Shown: positions 29,306-38,060 of the stretch, piece by piece
How the letters are laid out: each line of letters begins with the position of its first letter
Position numbering within the stretch: position 1 is the stretch's first letter
Origin: Streptomyces seoulensis
GTDB lineage: Bacteria > Actinomycetota > Actinomycetes > Streptomycetales > Streptomycetaceae
Length of the DNA stretch: 64,000 nt
Assembly (NCBI GenBank): GCA_013364255.1
Contig: CP054936.1
Coordinates: forward strand, 5,300,853-5,364,852
Reading direction: 5' to 3'
Notes under the pieces: model-generated
What the model was told of the DNA's origin: nothing
The model's database searches: none
What the model saw: the letters and a program-made list of their open reading frames with translations, nothing else
Position numbers and translations under genes: made by a program

Positions 29306-30042
29306 GCGCCGGCCAGCCGGTCGACCAGGGACAGCGAGTGCGCGTGGTGGGCGGCGACGACCGCCCGGGCGGCCGGCAGGTCGCCCCGCGCCAGGGCGTC
29401 CACGAGTTCGGTGTGGCCGGCCCACAGCAGACCGCGCAGATCGTCCAGCCGGCGCAGGTGCTGCACCGCGCACACCCAGCACCGCACCCGCAGCCGGTGC
29501 AGGAAGTCGGCGAGGTAGGCGTTGCCGAACAGGGCGCTCAGCTCCCGCCAGAAACGCAGGTCGTAGCCGATCAGCACGCTCAGATCGCCCGCGGTGGCCG
29601 CGCGCTGCGCCTCCTCGCCGCGCCGGCGCACCCCGGAGAGCGTGGCCGCCGTCCAGGGGTCCAGCGGGGAGCGGGGACGCGGCGGTACGGGGTCGGCGCC
29701 GGCGGCCGGACGGGCGCTGCCGATCCGCTCGGCCAGGGTGCGGAACATGCCGTCCACGACCAGCCCGCGCGCCTCGATCATCTCCCGGAAGTCGGCCGGC
29801 GAGAACTCGTGCACCCTGAAGCCACGGTGCTGGTCGGCCTCCAGCAGCCCCTGCGCGGACAGGTCGACCAGCGCCTCGCGCACCGGCGTCGCGGAGACCC
29901 CGTACTGCTCGGCGATCTCCTTGACCGTGAACTCCTGCCCCGGTTGCAGCCGCCCCGCCAGCACCTCGTCCCGCAGCGCGTCCGCGATCTGCTGGCGCAG
30001 GGTGCTGCGCGTCACGGCGCCTGGGCCGCTGATGCCGGGCAT
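29302..30042 (-). CDS. GntR-family transcriptional regulator, FadR subfamily
   Basis: The 246-residue protein has an N-terminal winged helix (RQQIADALRDEVLAGRLQPG...VTPVREAL-type motif ATPVREALVDLSAQGLL) and an all-helical FCD effector domain. The ATG at 30042 is preferred, since AAGGGAG lies eleven bases upstream. An ATG at 30087 would lie inside the palindrome at 30073-30119 with no ribosome-binding site. It is co-transcribed with the glycosyltransferase gene through a four-base overlap and probably autoregulated at the palindrome. The ligand is unknown. Confidence 0.88.
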   Translation of the reverse strand: MPGISGPGAVTRSTLRQQIADALRDEVLAGRLQPGQEFTVKEIAEQYGVSATPVREALVDLSAQGLLEADQHRGFRVHEFSPADFREMIEARGLVVDGMFRTLAERIGSARPAAGADPVPPRPRSPLDPWTAATLSGVRRRGEEAQRAATAGDLSVLIGYDLRFWRELSALFGNAYLADFLHRLRVRCWVCAVQHLRRLDDLRGLLWAGHTELVDALARGDLPAARAVVAAHHAHSLSLVDRLAGA

Positions 30043-30072
30043 GGTCGGAGCGTCTCCCTTACGCGCGCGAAC

Positions 30073-30119
30073 GGCGTGCTCGTCCATGTGTCTCGCACAT
30101 GTGTCTCTACGAGCACGCC
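30073..30119. promoter_or_regulatory. Nested palindrome, candidate GntR operator
   Basis: The outer arms GGCGTGCTCGT and ACGAGCACGCC (11 bp, perfect) enclose inner arms CATGTG and CACATG (30085-30090, 30096-30101). It is just upstream of the preferred GntR start and about 35 bases from the aminotransferase end. A dimeric GntR protein would fit either dyad. Confidence 0.65.
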
Positions 30120-30154
30120 ACCTTACGCGTTCGGTTTTCCTCGCGACCGGCTCG

Positions 30155-31546
30155 TCACACGGTGTGCTCGTCGGCCACGGACAGCGCCGCGTCCAGCGCG
30201 GTCAGGCCCTCCTTCAGCTCGGCCTCGGTGACGTTGCACGGCGGGACGACGTGCGTGCGGTTCATGTTCACGAACGGCCACAGACCGTGCGCCTTCGCGG
30301 CGGCGGCGAAGGCGGCCATCGGCGCGTTCGCCTCGCCGGCCGCGTTGTAGGGGACCAGCGGTTCGCGGGTCTCGCGGTCCTTCACCAGCTCCAGCGCCCA
30401 GAACATGCCGACGCCGCGCACCTCGCCGACGCTCGGGTGCCGCTCGGCCAGCGCGCGCAGCCCCGGCTCCACGACCTCGGCGCCGAGCCGGGCGGCGTTC
30501 TCGACGACGCCCTCCTCGGCCATCACGTTGATCGTCGCGACGGCGGCGGCGCACGCCAGCGGGTGCCCGGAGTAGGTCAGGCCGCCCGGGTAGGGCCGCT
30601 TGCCGAACGTCTCGGCGATCGCCCCCGAGATCGCGACGCCGCCGAGCGGCACGTACCCGGAGTTCACACCCTTGGCGAAGGTCATCAGGTCCGGTACGAC
30701 GCCCGACAGACCGGCGGCGAACCACTCACCGGTCCGCCCGAACCCGGCCATCACCTCGTCCAGGACGAAGACGATGCCGTACTTGTCGCACAGCTCCCGC
30801 ACCCCGGCGAGGTAGCCCGGCGGCGGCACCATGATGCCGGCCGTGCCCGGAACGGTCTCCAGGACGATCGCGGCGACGGTCGACGGCCCCTCGAAGGCGA
30901 TCGTCGTCTCCAGGTGCTCCAGCGCCCGCGCGCACTCCTGCTCCTCGGTCTCGGCGTAGAAGCGCGAGCGGTAGAGGAACGGCGCCCAGAAGCGGACGAC
31001 CCCGGCCGAGCCGCTGTCGGAGGCCCAGCGGCGCGGGTCGCCGGTCATGTTCACGGCCTGCTGGGTGCCGCCGTGGTACGAGCGGTACGCCGTGAGCACC
31101 TTGGGCCGCCCGGTGTGCAGCCGCGCCATCCGCACCGCGTGCTCGACGGCGTCCGCGCCGCCGTTGGTGAAGAAGATCTTGTCCAGGTCGCCGGGCGTGC
31201 GCTCGGCGATCAGCCGCGCCGCCTCCGAGCGCGCCTCGACGGCGAACGCCGGCGCGAACGTGGTCATGGTGGCGGCCTGCTCCTGGATCGCCGCGACGAC
31301 CTTGGGGTGCTGGTAGCCGATGTTGGTGAAGACGAGCCCGCTGGTGAAGTCCAGATACCGCCTGCCGTCGTAGTCCCAGAAGTACGACCCGTCGGCGCCG
31401 GCCACCGCCGGCGGGTCGATGAGGTCCTGCGCGGACCAGGAGTGGAACACGTGCGCGCGGTCGGCGGCCTTGACGGCGGCGCCGGCTTCGGGGTTCGGCC
31501 GGGGCGACGCGGACGGCTGGGAGGACTGAGGGGACTGAGGGGTCAT
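30155..31546 (-). CDS. Class III (aspartate-family) PLP-dependent aminotransferase
   Basis: A 463-residue subgroup-III transaminase. It has TNGGADAVEHAVRMAR, SYHGG, an EVMAGFGRTGEW segment holding the PLP-binding Asp, and the Schiff-base lysine in TFAKGVNSGYVPLGG. These enzymes transfer amino groups from omega-amino acids or diamines to a 2-oxo acid; the substrate cannot be read. A C-terminal WPFVNMNRTHVVPPCNV segment is typical of the beta-alanine/omega-amino-acid:pyruvate group. It lies downstream of nothing obvious on the same strand, and its end is close to the GntR operator. Confidence 0.93.
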   Translation of the reverse strand: MTPQSPQSSQPSASPRPNPEAGAAVKAADRAHVFHSWSAQDLIDPPAVAGADGSYFWDYDGRRYLDFTSGLVFTNIGYQHPKVVAAIQEQAATMTTFAPAFAVEARSEAARLIAERTPGDLDKIFFTNGGADAVEHAVRMARLHTGRPKVLTAYRSYHGGTQQAVNMTGDPRRWASDSGSAGVVRFWAPFLYRSRFYAETEEQECARALEHLETTIAFEGPSTVAAIVLETVPGTAGIMVPPPGYLAGVRELCDKYGIVFVLDEVMAGFGRTGEWFAAGLSGVVPDLMTFAKGVNSGYVPLGGVAISGAIAETFGKRPYPGGLTYSGHPLACAAAVATINVMAEEGVVENAARLGAEVVEPGLRALAERHPSVGEVRGVGMFWALELVKDRETREPLVPYNAAGEANAPMAAFAAAAKAHGLWPFVNMNRTHVVPPCNVTEAELKEGLTALDAALSVADEHTV

Positions 31547-31731
31547 ACGGGGAGGGTAGGCGGCCGGCCGGTGGGCGCGGCATGGGCGTCCTGTCTGCGG
31601 ACGCCGGGTTTTAGCGACATCCTGTCGGGGTGCGCCGGCCCGCGACCGCGGCCCCCGCTCCGCTCCGCCGCACTATTCTCGGTCCGTCGCACGGGGGCGG
31701 TGCGGGGGATGCCGGGGGAGGCGTGGTCGCC

Positions 31732-33432
31732 ATGGAGGAGCTGAGGGCGGACGATCCGCGGCGGATCGGGGCGTACCGGCTGCTGGCGCGGCTCGGGTCC
31801 GGCGGGATGGGGCAGGTGTACCTGGCCCGCTCGGACCGGGGGCGCACCGTCGCCGTGAAGCTGGTGCGGTGCGAGCCGGAGCGGCGCGAGGAGTTCCGGG
31901 CGCGGTTCCGCCAGGAGGTGCGGGCCGCGCGGCGCGTCGGCGGGCACTGGACGGCGCCCGTGCTGGACGCGGACACCGAGGCCGAGGTGCCGTGGGTGGC
32001 CACCGGTTACGTCGCCGGGCCCAGCCTCCAGCAGGTCGTCGGCCACGACCACGGCGCGCTGCCCGAACGCTCGGTGCGGATCCTGGCGGCCGGACTCGCC
32101 GCCGCGCTCCAGGACATCCACGCGGCCGGGCTGGTCCACCGCGACCTCAAGCCCTCCAACGTGCTGGTCACCCTCGACGGCCCGCGGGTCATCGACTTCG
32201 GCATCGCGCGGGCGCTGGAGACCGTCGCGGACGGCGGGCTCACCCGCACCGGCGCGCTGATCGGCTCGCCCGGCTTCATGGCCCCCGAGCAGGTGCGCGG
32301 CGACCGGGTCGGCCCCGCGTGCGACGTCTTCTGCCTCGGCTCGGTGCTCGCCTACGCGGCGACCGGCGCCCTGCCCTTCGGCGGCGCGGACAGCGGGGCG
32401 CACGTGCTGATGTACCGCATCGCGGAGGGCGAGCCCGACCTCGCCGCGCTGCCCGAGGGCCTCGCCGACCTGGTCCGCGCCTGCCTGCGCAAGGACCCGG
32501 CCGCCCGGCCCGGCCTCGCGGAGATCATCGGCCGCACGGGCGCGCGGGACACGGTGTCCGACGGCCGCCTCCGCGACCCTTGGCTGCCGAGCGCCCTGGT
32601 CGCCCAGTTGGGCCGCCACGCGGTACGGCTGCTGGACACGGAGCATCCGGTGGAGACGGCCGGCCCGTCCGGTACGGCCTTGCTCCCCGCGCCCCCGGTC
32701 ACACCTCCCGCGCCCCCGGCCACACCTCCCGCGCCCGCGTGCCCTCCCGCCGGCCCCCTGGGCATTCCCTCCGGGTACGCCCCCGCCGGCCCCGTCCTGC
32801 CCTGCGGGCCGGGCGCCGTGCCGCCGCCGTACCCGCCGCCGCGCCGCGGCAACGGCCGGGCCACGGCGGCGCTCATAGCCGTGGCCCTGGTCGTCGCGCT
32901 CGGCGCGGGCGGTTCCGTGTACGCCCTGATGCGGGACGGGGCCGGTGACCCAAAGGCCGGCGGCCCCCGCTCCTCGCCGACCGCGACGGACGACTCCCGG
33001 AACTCCGGGGGCTCCGACGCCGCCGACGGCTCGCACCCGGCGACCCCGTCCCCCGCCCCGTCCTCCCCGGCGGACGGCGTCGTCCCGTCCGGCTACCTCG
33101 GCACCTGGCTCGGCAGCGTCGAGAACCGGTACGGCCCCAACCCCCGCCGGCTCACGATCAGTCAGGGCGGGGTCGGCGACACCGTGCTCCGGCTCGTCGC
33201 CGACGGCACCGGCCAGGAGGGCGACTCCTACCACTGCGTCTTCGAGGCCCGGCTCACCCAACCGCCGACCGAGCAGGGCCCGTTGAAGATCGGTCCGTCC
33301 ACCGTGACGGCCGGCGGGGACAGCACGTCCTGCGCTCCGGGCGCGGCCAGCGAGATCACCCTCCTCCCGGACGGCGGCCTGCGCCGCACCAACCTCTCGT
33401 CCGGCGACGAAGTGACGTACACCAAGGAGTGA
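31732..33432 (+). CDS. Transmembrane Ser/Thr protein kinase (PknB/Hanks type)
   Basis: The 566-residue protein has a kinase domain at about 14-270: glycine loop GSGGMGQVY, VAVK lysine 43, HRDLKPSN, DFGIA and APEQ. A Pro-rich juxtamembrane region (about 300-375), one membrane helix near 379-400, a Ser/Pro-rich linker and an extracytoplasmic domain of about 110 residues with two cysteines follow. The ATG at 31732 is chosen because GGGGGAGG lies ten bases upstream. The C-terminal domain (GYLGTWLGSVENRYG) is a kind often found on Streptomyces kinases. Confidence 0.95.
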   Translation: MEELRADDPRRIGAYRLLARLGSGGMGQVYLARSDRGRTVAVKLVRCEPERREEFRARFRQEVRAARRVGGHWTAPVLDADTEAEVPWVATGYVAGPSLQQVVGHDHGALPERSVRILAAGLAAALQDIHAAGLVHRDLKPSNVLVTLDGPRVIDFGIARALETVADGGLTRTGALIGSPGFMAPEQVRGDRVGPACDVFCLGSVLAYAATGALPFGGADSGAHVLMYRIAEGEPDLAALPEGLADLVRACLRKDPAARPGLAEIIGRTGARDTVSDGRLRDPWLPSALVAQLGRHAVRLLDTEHPVETAGPSGTALLPAPPVTPPAPPATPPAPACPPAGPLGIPSGYAPAGPVLPCGPGAVPPPYPPPRRGNGRATAALIAVALVVALGAGGSVYALMRDGAGDPKAGGPRSSPTATDDSRNSGGSDAADGSHPATPSPAPSSPADGVVPSGYLGTWLGSVENRYGPNPRRLTISQGGVGDTVLRLVADGTGQEGDSYHCVFEARLTQPPTEQGPLKIGPSTVTAGGDSTSCAPGAASEITLLPDGGLRRTNLSSGDEVTYTKE

Positions 33433-33572
33433 CACCTCATCAGGTCCCGTAAAACACACGTCGGTTGAACTTCCCCCGTATTTCACCGTGCGGCACCGGA
33501 CGGCCCGTCCGCACGGACGTACGGTGGCCCCCACGATCCGGCCAGGGGGACCGGAGGGGCGGGGGCACCCAG

Positions 33573-35102
33573 ATGGAGTGGCTGAGCGCGGAGAACGTCG
33601 TGGCCGTGGGAACGGCGGTGCTCGGCATCGCCGCCTCCGGCCTCATGCTCTGGTACGAGCGCAGGGTGCCGCGCCGTAAACGCGTGGGGTACCGGGTGCA
33701 GATGGACAGCCCGATCGGCGACGACGTCCGCTCGGGCCGGGCCGGCAGCCGGCTCGGTCTGTTCGAGGAGACCCCGGGCATGGCGGACGCCACGCTGGTG
33801 CTGCTGCGCATCGAGAACGACGGCTCGCAGGGCATCACCCGCGACGACTACACCGGCCCCGAACGCCACGGCCTGACCGCCGTCTTCGCCGACCGCACCG
33901 TCCGCGGGGTGTCGGTCACCCAGCCGACCGACGCCGACCACCTCAGGGACCACTTCACCACCGAGCGCGGCTTCGGCTACGAGGGCAACCGGCTGCGCAT
34001 CCCGCGCGTCCCGCTCAACCGCGGCGACCACTTCAAGCTGCTGGTCCTGCTCTCCGGCGGGGACGTCGGCTACGGGATACGGCTGACCGGCGGACTGCGC
34101 GACGGCGAGGTGCACCCCAACCGCAGCGCCACGCCCGACGACAAGCCGCCCCTGTTCAGCCGGGCCGCCCGGACGATCACGATCCTGCTGACGGTGTGCG
34201 TGGTGACGCTGGCCGCGATCGTCGTCGTCCGCGACGACGACCCGCCGCCCGTGGGCTGCGAGCGGGGCACGCTCACCCTCACCGGCTCGACCGCCTTCGC
34301 GCCCGTGCTGCGCGAGGCGGCGGGCAAGTACGCGCACGACTGCGCGGGCGCGACGATCACCGTCGACCCGCACGGCTCGGCGGCCGGCATCCGCGACCTC
34401 GCCGCGGCCGGCGCCCGGGCCGGGAAGGGCTCCCCGGCCGTCGTCGCCCTGTCGGACGGCCCCAAGCCGGGCGGCCTGCCCCAGCTGCGCGAGAACCGGG
34501 TGGCGGTCTCCGTGTTCGCCCTGGTGGTCAACGACGCCGTACCCCTGAGGAACCTGTCCACCGGCGACGTACGGCGGCTCTTCCGGGGCGAGATCACGAA
34601 CTGGCGGCAGCTGGGCGGCCCCGCCCTGCCGGTCGTCCTGGTCGGCCGGGACTCCGGCTCCGGCACCCGGCAGGTGTTCCAGCGGCGGGTGCTGGGCGGG
34701 CGCGGCGAGATCGCCGCCTCCTCGGTGGACTGCGTCCACAAGGACGACGTCACGGCCCCGGTGGTGCGCTGCGAACTCGACTCCACCGACCAGGTGCTGG
34801 CGCAGGTGGCCGGGACGAAGGGCGCGATCGGGTACAGCGAGCTGAACCTGGCGGCCGCCGCGAAGGGCGTCCACCGCCTCGACCTGGACGGCGAGCCGGC
34901 CTCCGTGGACGCGCTCGAACACGGCACGAGCGCGTACCCGTACCGGGAGATCGAGTACGCCTACACCTACGGCAGCCCGCCCGCCGACTCGCTGGCCTCC
35001 GCCTTCCTCACCTATCTCACCCGCGGCGACGGCCAGGACGTGGTCCGCACCCACGGCCACGTGCCGTGCTGGACCCCGGAGGGCCTCAAGCTGTGCGCCT
35101 GA
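33573..35102 (+). CDS. Membrane-anchored phosphate-binding-like (PstS-fold) protein
   Basis: This 509-residue protein has an N-terminal membrane helix (about 8-27), a soluble beta-rich region, a second helix (about 200-220), and then a PstS-like substrate-binding domain opening with TLTGSTAFAPVLREAA. GRDSGSGTRQVF is the phosphate-loop equivalent. It is not a usual lipoprotein PstS. It may sense an anion at the membrane and signal inward. The start ATG follows GGAGGGGCGGGGGCACCC. It lies directly after the Ser/Thr kinase gene on the same strand, which could mean a functional link. Confidence 0.8.
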   Translation: MEWLSAENVVAVGTAVLGIAASGLMLWYERRVPRRKRVGYRVQMDSPIGDDVRSGRAGSRLGLFEETPGMADATLVLLRIENDGSQGITRDDYTGPERHGLTAVFADRTVRGVSVTQPTDADHLRDHFTTERGFGYEGNRLRIPRVPLNRGDHFKLLVLLSGGDVGYGIRLTGGLRDGEVHPNRSATPDDKPPLFSRAARTITILLTVCVVTLAAIVVVRDDDPPPVGCERGTLTLTGSTAFAPVLREAAGKYAHDCAGATITVDPHGSAAGIRDLAAAGARAGKGSPAVVALSDGPKPGGLPQLRENRVAVSVFALVVNDAVPLRNLSTGDVRRLFRGEITNWRQLGGPALPVVLVGRDSGSGTRQVFQRRVLGGRGEIAASSVDCVHKDDVTAPVVRCELDSTDQVLAQVAGTKGAIGYSELNLAAAAKGVHRLDLDGEPASVDALEHGTSAYPYREIEYAYTYGSPPADSLASAFLTYLTRGDGQDVVRTHGHVPCWTPEGLKLCA

Positions 35103-35123
35103 GCGCACACCGGCGCGTGACCG

Positions 35124-35148
35124 CGGCCGGGGGCGCTCACCCCGGCCG
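35124..35148. terminator. Convergent terminator hairpin
   Basis: CGGCCGGGG and CCCCGGCCG arms (9 bp, perfect) around a seven-base loop lie between the convergent genes ending at 35102 and 35157. Confidence 0.7.
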
Positions 35149-35156
35149 ACGTGCGT

Positions 35157-35903
35157 TCACCTCGGCTCCGGCGGCCGCTGCCGGGGCATGTTCGGGCGGG
35201 TGCCCGCCGGCGGCAGCGCGAGCCGGCCCTGCGCGCCCCCCAGCTCCGGCCGGCCGGCGCCCGCCAGGGACGACGCCAGGCCCATCGGCGCCGCGCCGAC
35301 CCGGAACTCCACCATCCAGTCCGCCGTCTCCGTGCGCACCAGGTCGGTCACGTCCTCCGAGAACCGCCGCAGCACCCCGAGACACCGCTCGGCGGCCTCC
35401 CCGGCGGTGCCCTCGGTGGGGCCCAGCACCTCCCGCACGTTCTCCGAGGCCCACTCGAACTGGAGCAGCTGCAACCGCCGCTGCACCGCCTGCGCGGTCG
35501 CCACGTCCCGCATCCACCCCGAGGTCACCCCGAAGTACCGGTCCACCCCGACGCAGGCCACCGACACCAGCAGCGCCAGGTACCCCCAGCGCGCCGCGCC
35601 GTCCAGCACCCCGGCCAGGTCCAGCAGCGGCAGCGCCGCCCCGGCCACCGCCCCCGCCGCGGCCCCGCACCGCAGCGCCCGCGCGCCCCGCCGCTTCCAC
35701 ACCCGCTCGGCCAGGTACCAGGACGCGGTCTGCAACGCGCCCCGCTCCACCCACCGGTACAGGTCGTCCAGCCGCTGCGCGGGCTCGCCCCAGTCGCCCA
35801 GCGGGAACGGCCGGCCGGTCAGGTCGCCCGGCCCCGGCCCGGCCGCCCCGTCCCCCCGCCCGTCCCGAGGCGGACGCTCGGGCTGCATCTCCGGCTGACC
35901 CAC
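35157..35903 (-). CDS. SLATT-domain two-helix membrane protein
   Basis: The 248-residue protein has a short N-terminal region, then LDDLYRWVERGALQTASWYLAERVWKRR, two close hydrophobic helices (about 85-130), and a helical part with GWMRDVATAQAVQRRLQLLQFEW. This matches the SLATT layout (SMODS- and SLOG-associating 2TM effector). Some SLATT proteins act as membrane effectors in nucleotide-signal defence systems. No nucleotidyltransferase lies nearby, so a defence role is not indicated here. The GTG at 35903 has AGGGAG seven bases upstream; an ATG at 35888 is the alternative. Confidence 0.75.
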   Translation of the reverse strand: MGQPEMQPERPPRDGRGDGAAGPGPGDLTGRPFPLGDWGEPAQRLDDLYRWVERGALQTASWYLAERVWKRRGARALRCGAAAGAVAGAALPLLDLAGVLDGAARWGYLALLVSVACVGVDRYFGVTSGWMRDVATAQAVQRRLQLLQFEWASENVREVLGPTEGTAGEAAERCLGVLRRFSEDVTDLVRTETADWMVEFRVGAAPMGLASSLAGAGRPELGGAQGRLALPPAGTRPNMPRQRPPEPR

Positions 35904-36179
35904 CCGGCACTCCCTACTGATCACGGACCGTGTCGCCGGCACGCGCCGCTGCGCCGCGCACCGCCGTGCCGGACCCCTTCCTACCCTCCGCCGGACGGCC
36001 GTCGGCCGGGAAGGACGCCTTTTCCGCCCCAAAGAGGGCCGCATCATGGGGGACGACGCACGGGTATGTCACTCGAAAGAGTGGTGGGGCACGGCCCGCC
36101 GGGACCACGTAGGCTCGTGCCAGCGGGGAATCTCCCAGACCGTCCCCGCGCGGACGCCGTACGAAAGCAGGAGCCGATC

Positions 36180-36524
36180 GTGATTCCCGGTGGTGGCCAG
36201 CCCAACATGCAGCAGCTGCTCCAGCAGGCCCAGAAGATGCAGCAGGACCTGGCGCGGGCCCAGGAGGAACTGGCGCGGACCGAGGTCGACGGGCAGGCGG
36301 GCGGCGGCCTGGTGCGGGCCACCGTCACCGGCGCCGGCGAGCTGCGCGCCCTGAAGATCGACCCGAAGGCGGTCGACCCGGAAGACACCGAGACGCTGGC
36401 CGACCTGGTCGTCGCTGCGGTCCAGGCGGCCAACGAGAACGCCCAGACGCTCCAGCAGCAGAAGCTCGGCCCGCTGGCCCAGGGCCTCGGCGGCGGCAGC
36501 GGCATCCCCGGGCTGCCTTTCTAG
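36180..36524 (+). CDS. YbaB/EbfC-family nucleoid-associated protein
   Basis: A 114-residue protein with the heptad-rich MQQLLQQAQKMQQDLARAQEELA helix and the beta strands of the YbaB fold (GLVRATVTGAGELRALKIDP). YbaB proteins bind DNA as dimers and are nearly always encoded just before recR, as here. The GTG at 36180 follows GCAGGAG. Confidence 0.96.
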   Translation: MIPGGGQPNMQQLLQQAQKMQQDLARAQEELARTEVDGQAGGGLVRATVTGAGELRALKIDPKAVDPEDTETLADLVVAAVQAANENAQTLQQQKLGPLAQGLGGGSGIPGLPF

Positions 36525-36601
36525 GCCGCCCGCGGGCCACTACCGTACGAACGAGCACCGAACCGAGCACCGAAGCGACCCACAGGAAGGACGGCGACCC
36601 G

Positions 36602-37201
36602 GTGTACGAAGGCGTGGTCCAGGACCTCATCGACGAGCTGGGGCGGCTGCCCGGCGTCGGTCCCAAGAGCGCGCAGCGGATCGCCTTCCACATCCTCCAG
36701 GCGGAGCCGACGGACGTGCGCCGGCTCGCCCAGGCCCTGACGGAGGTGAAGGCGAAGGTCCGCTTCTGCGCGGTGTGCGGCAACGTGGCGCAGGAGGAGC
36801 TGTGCGGCGTCTGCCGCGACAGCCGCCGCGACCCGGCCGTCATCTGTGTCGTGGAGGAGCCCAAGGACGTCGTCGCCGTCGAGCGCACCCGCGAGTTCCG
36901 CGGCCGCTACCACGTGCTCGGCGGCGCGATCAGCCCCATCGAGGGCGTCGGCCCGGACGACCTGCGCATCCGTGAGCTGCTGGCGCGGCTGGCGGACGGC
37001 ACGGTCACCGAGCTGATCCTGGCCACGGACCCGAACCTGGAGGGCGAGGCCACCGCGACGTACCTCGCCCGCATGATCAAGCCCATGGGCCTGAAGGTCA
37101 CCCGCCTGGCCAGCGGCCTCCCGGTGGGCGGCGACCTGGAGTACGCGGACGAGGTCACCCTCGGCCGCGCCTTCGAGGGGAGACGACTCCTAGATGTCTG
37201 A
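36602..37201 (+). CDS. recR: Recombination mediator protein RecR
   Basis: This full-length 199-residue protein has the N-terminal helix-hairpin-helix (GRLPGVGPKSAQRIAFHIL), the zinc-binding cysteines (CAVCGN...LCGVC) and the Toprim domain (VVEEPKDVVAVE, LGGAISPIEGVGPDDLRI, ATDPNLEGEATA). With RecF and RecO it loads RecA at gaps. The start is GTG at 36602. Its 3' end overlaps the DUF5063 gene by eight bases. Confidence 0.98.
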   Translation: MYEGVVQDLIDELGRLPGVGPKSAQRIAFHILQAEPTDVRRLAQALTEVKAKVRFCAVCGNVAQEELCGVCRDSRRDPAVICVVEEPKDVVAVERTREFRGRYHVLGGAISPIEGVGPDDLRIRELLARLADGTVTELILATDPNLEGEATATYLARMIKPMGLKVTRLASGLPVGGDLEYADEVTLGRAFEGRRLLDV

Positions 37202-37853
37202 CGCCACGCTGCACGCGACCGGCCGGAACCCGGACGACTTCGCCGTCCAGATCGCCGACCAGGTCGAGAGCTTCCTGGTCGCCGTCACGGAGGTCGCCAA
37301 GGGCGACGAGCCCGACTCGGCGGTGCCCTTCCTGCTGCTGGAGGTCTCCCAGCTGCTGCTGGCCGGCGGCCGGCTCGGCGCGCACGAGGACATCCTCCCC
37401 GACGAGCGCTACGAGCCCGATCCCGGACCCGAGCAGGACGTGGACGTCCTGCGCGAGAACCTGGCCCGCCTGCTGGAGCCGATCGACGTCTACTCCGAGG
37501 TCTTCGACCCCTACGAGCCGCGCCGCGCCCCGGTGCCCGCCCGGATCTCCGACGACCTCGCCGACGTGGTCGCCGACCTGCGCCACGGCATGGTCCACTA
37601 CCGCGCCGGCCGCACCACCGAGGCCCTGTGGTGGTGGCAGTTCTCCTACTTCTCCAACTGGGGCGGCACCGCCTCCGCGGCGCTGCGCGCGCTCCAGTCC
37701 CTGGTCGCCCACGTCCGCCTCAACCAGCCCCTGGCGGAGCTGGACGGCCTGGACACCGACCAGGGCATGGGCGACGAGACGCTGGAGTTCGAGGCCGGCC
37801 AGGTGATGGCCGAGGAGATCGCCGGACCGCTGGGGCTGCACGGCGCGTCGTGA
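37194..37853 (+). CDS. DUF5063 domain protein
   Basis: An acidic 219-residue protein that matches the actinobacterial DUF5063 layout from memory (DFAVQIADQVESFL, DVYSEVFDPYEP, GMVHYRAGRTTEALWWWQFSYFSNWG). The function is unknown. It overlaps recR by eight bases, so it is probably translated from the ybaB-recR message. No membrane or signal segment is visible. Confidence 0.85.
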   Translation: MSDATLHATGRNPDDFAVQIADQVESFLVAVTEVAKGDEPDSAVPFLLLEVSQLLLAGGRLGAHEDILPDERYEPDPGPEQDVDVLRENLARLLEPIDVYSEVFDPYEPRRAPVPARISDDLADVVADLRHGMVHYRAGRTTEALWWWQFSYFSNWGGTASAALRALQSLVAHVRLNQPLAELDGLDTDQGMGDETLEFEAGQVMAEEIAGPLGLHGAS

Positions 37854-38060
37854 GGCGTCCGCCGCGCTCCCGCGCGCTGTGACGCCGCCCACGTTCCGAG
37901 TGACGTACCGCCCCGTGGGCAGGAGCCGTCCTGGTGATCGGACGTCCGGCATCTCACGATGCGACATCGCGAAGGGGCGATTTCGGACGCTCGATAGACT
38001 GAGCCGACCGCACGCGCAGATGCGCAGCTGCGATACACACGGACTGAGCGAGGAGCGCAC

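Noticed and set aside
35157..35903. SLATT protein as part of a CBASS-like defence system
   Set aside because: No nucleotidyltransferase, SLOG or other partner gene within reach; neighbours are housekeeping genes.
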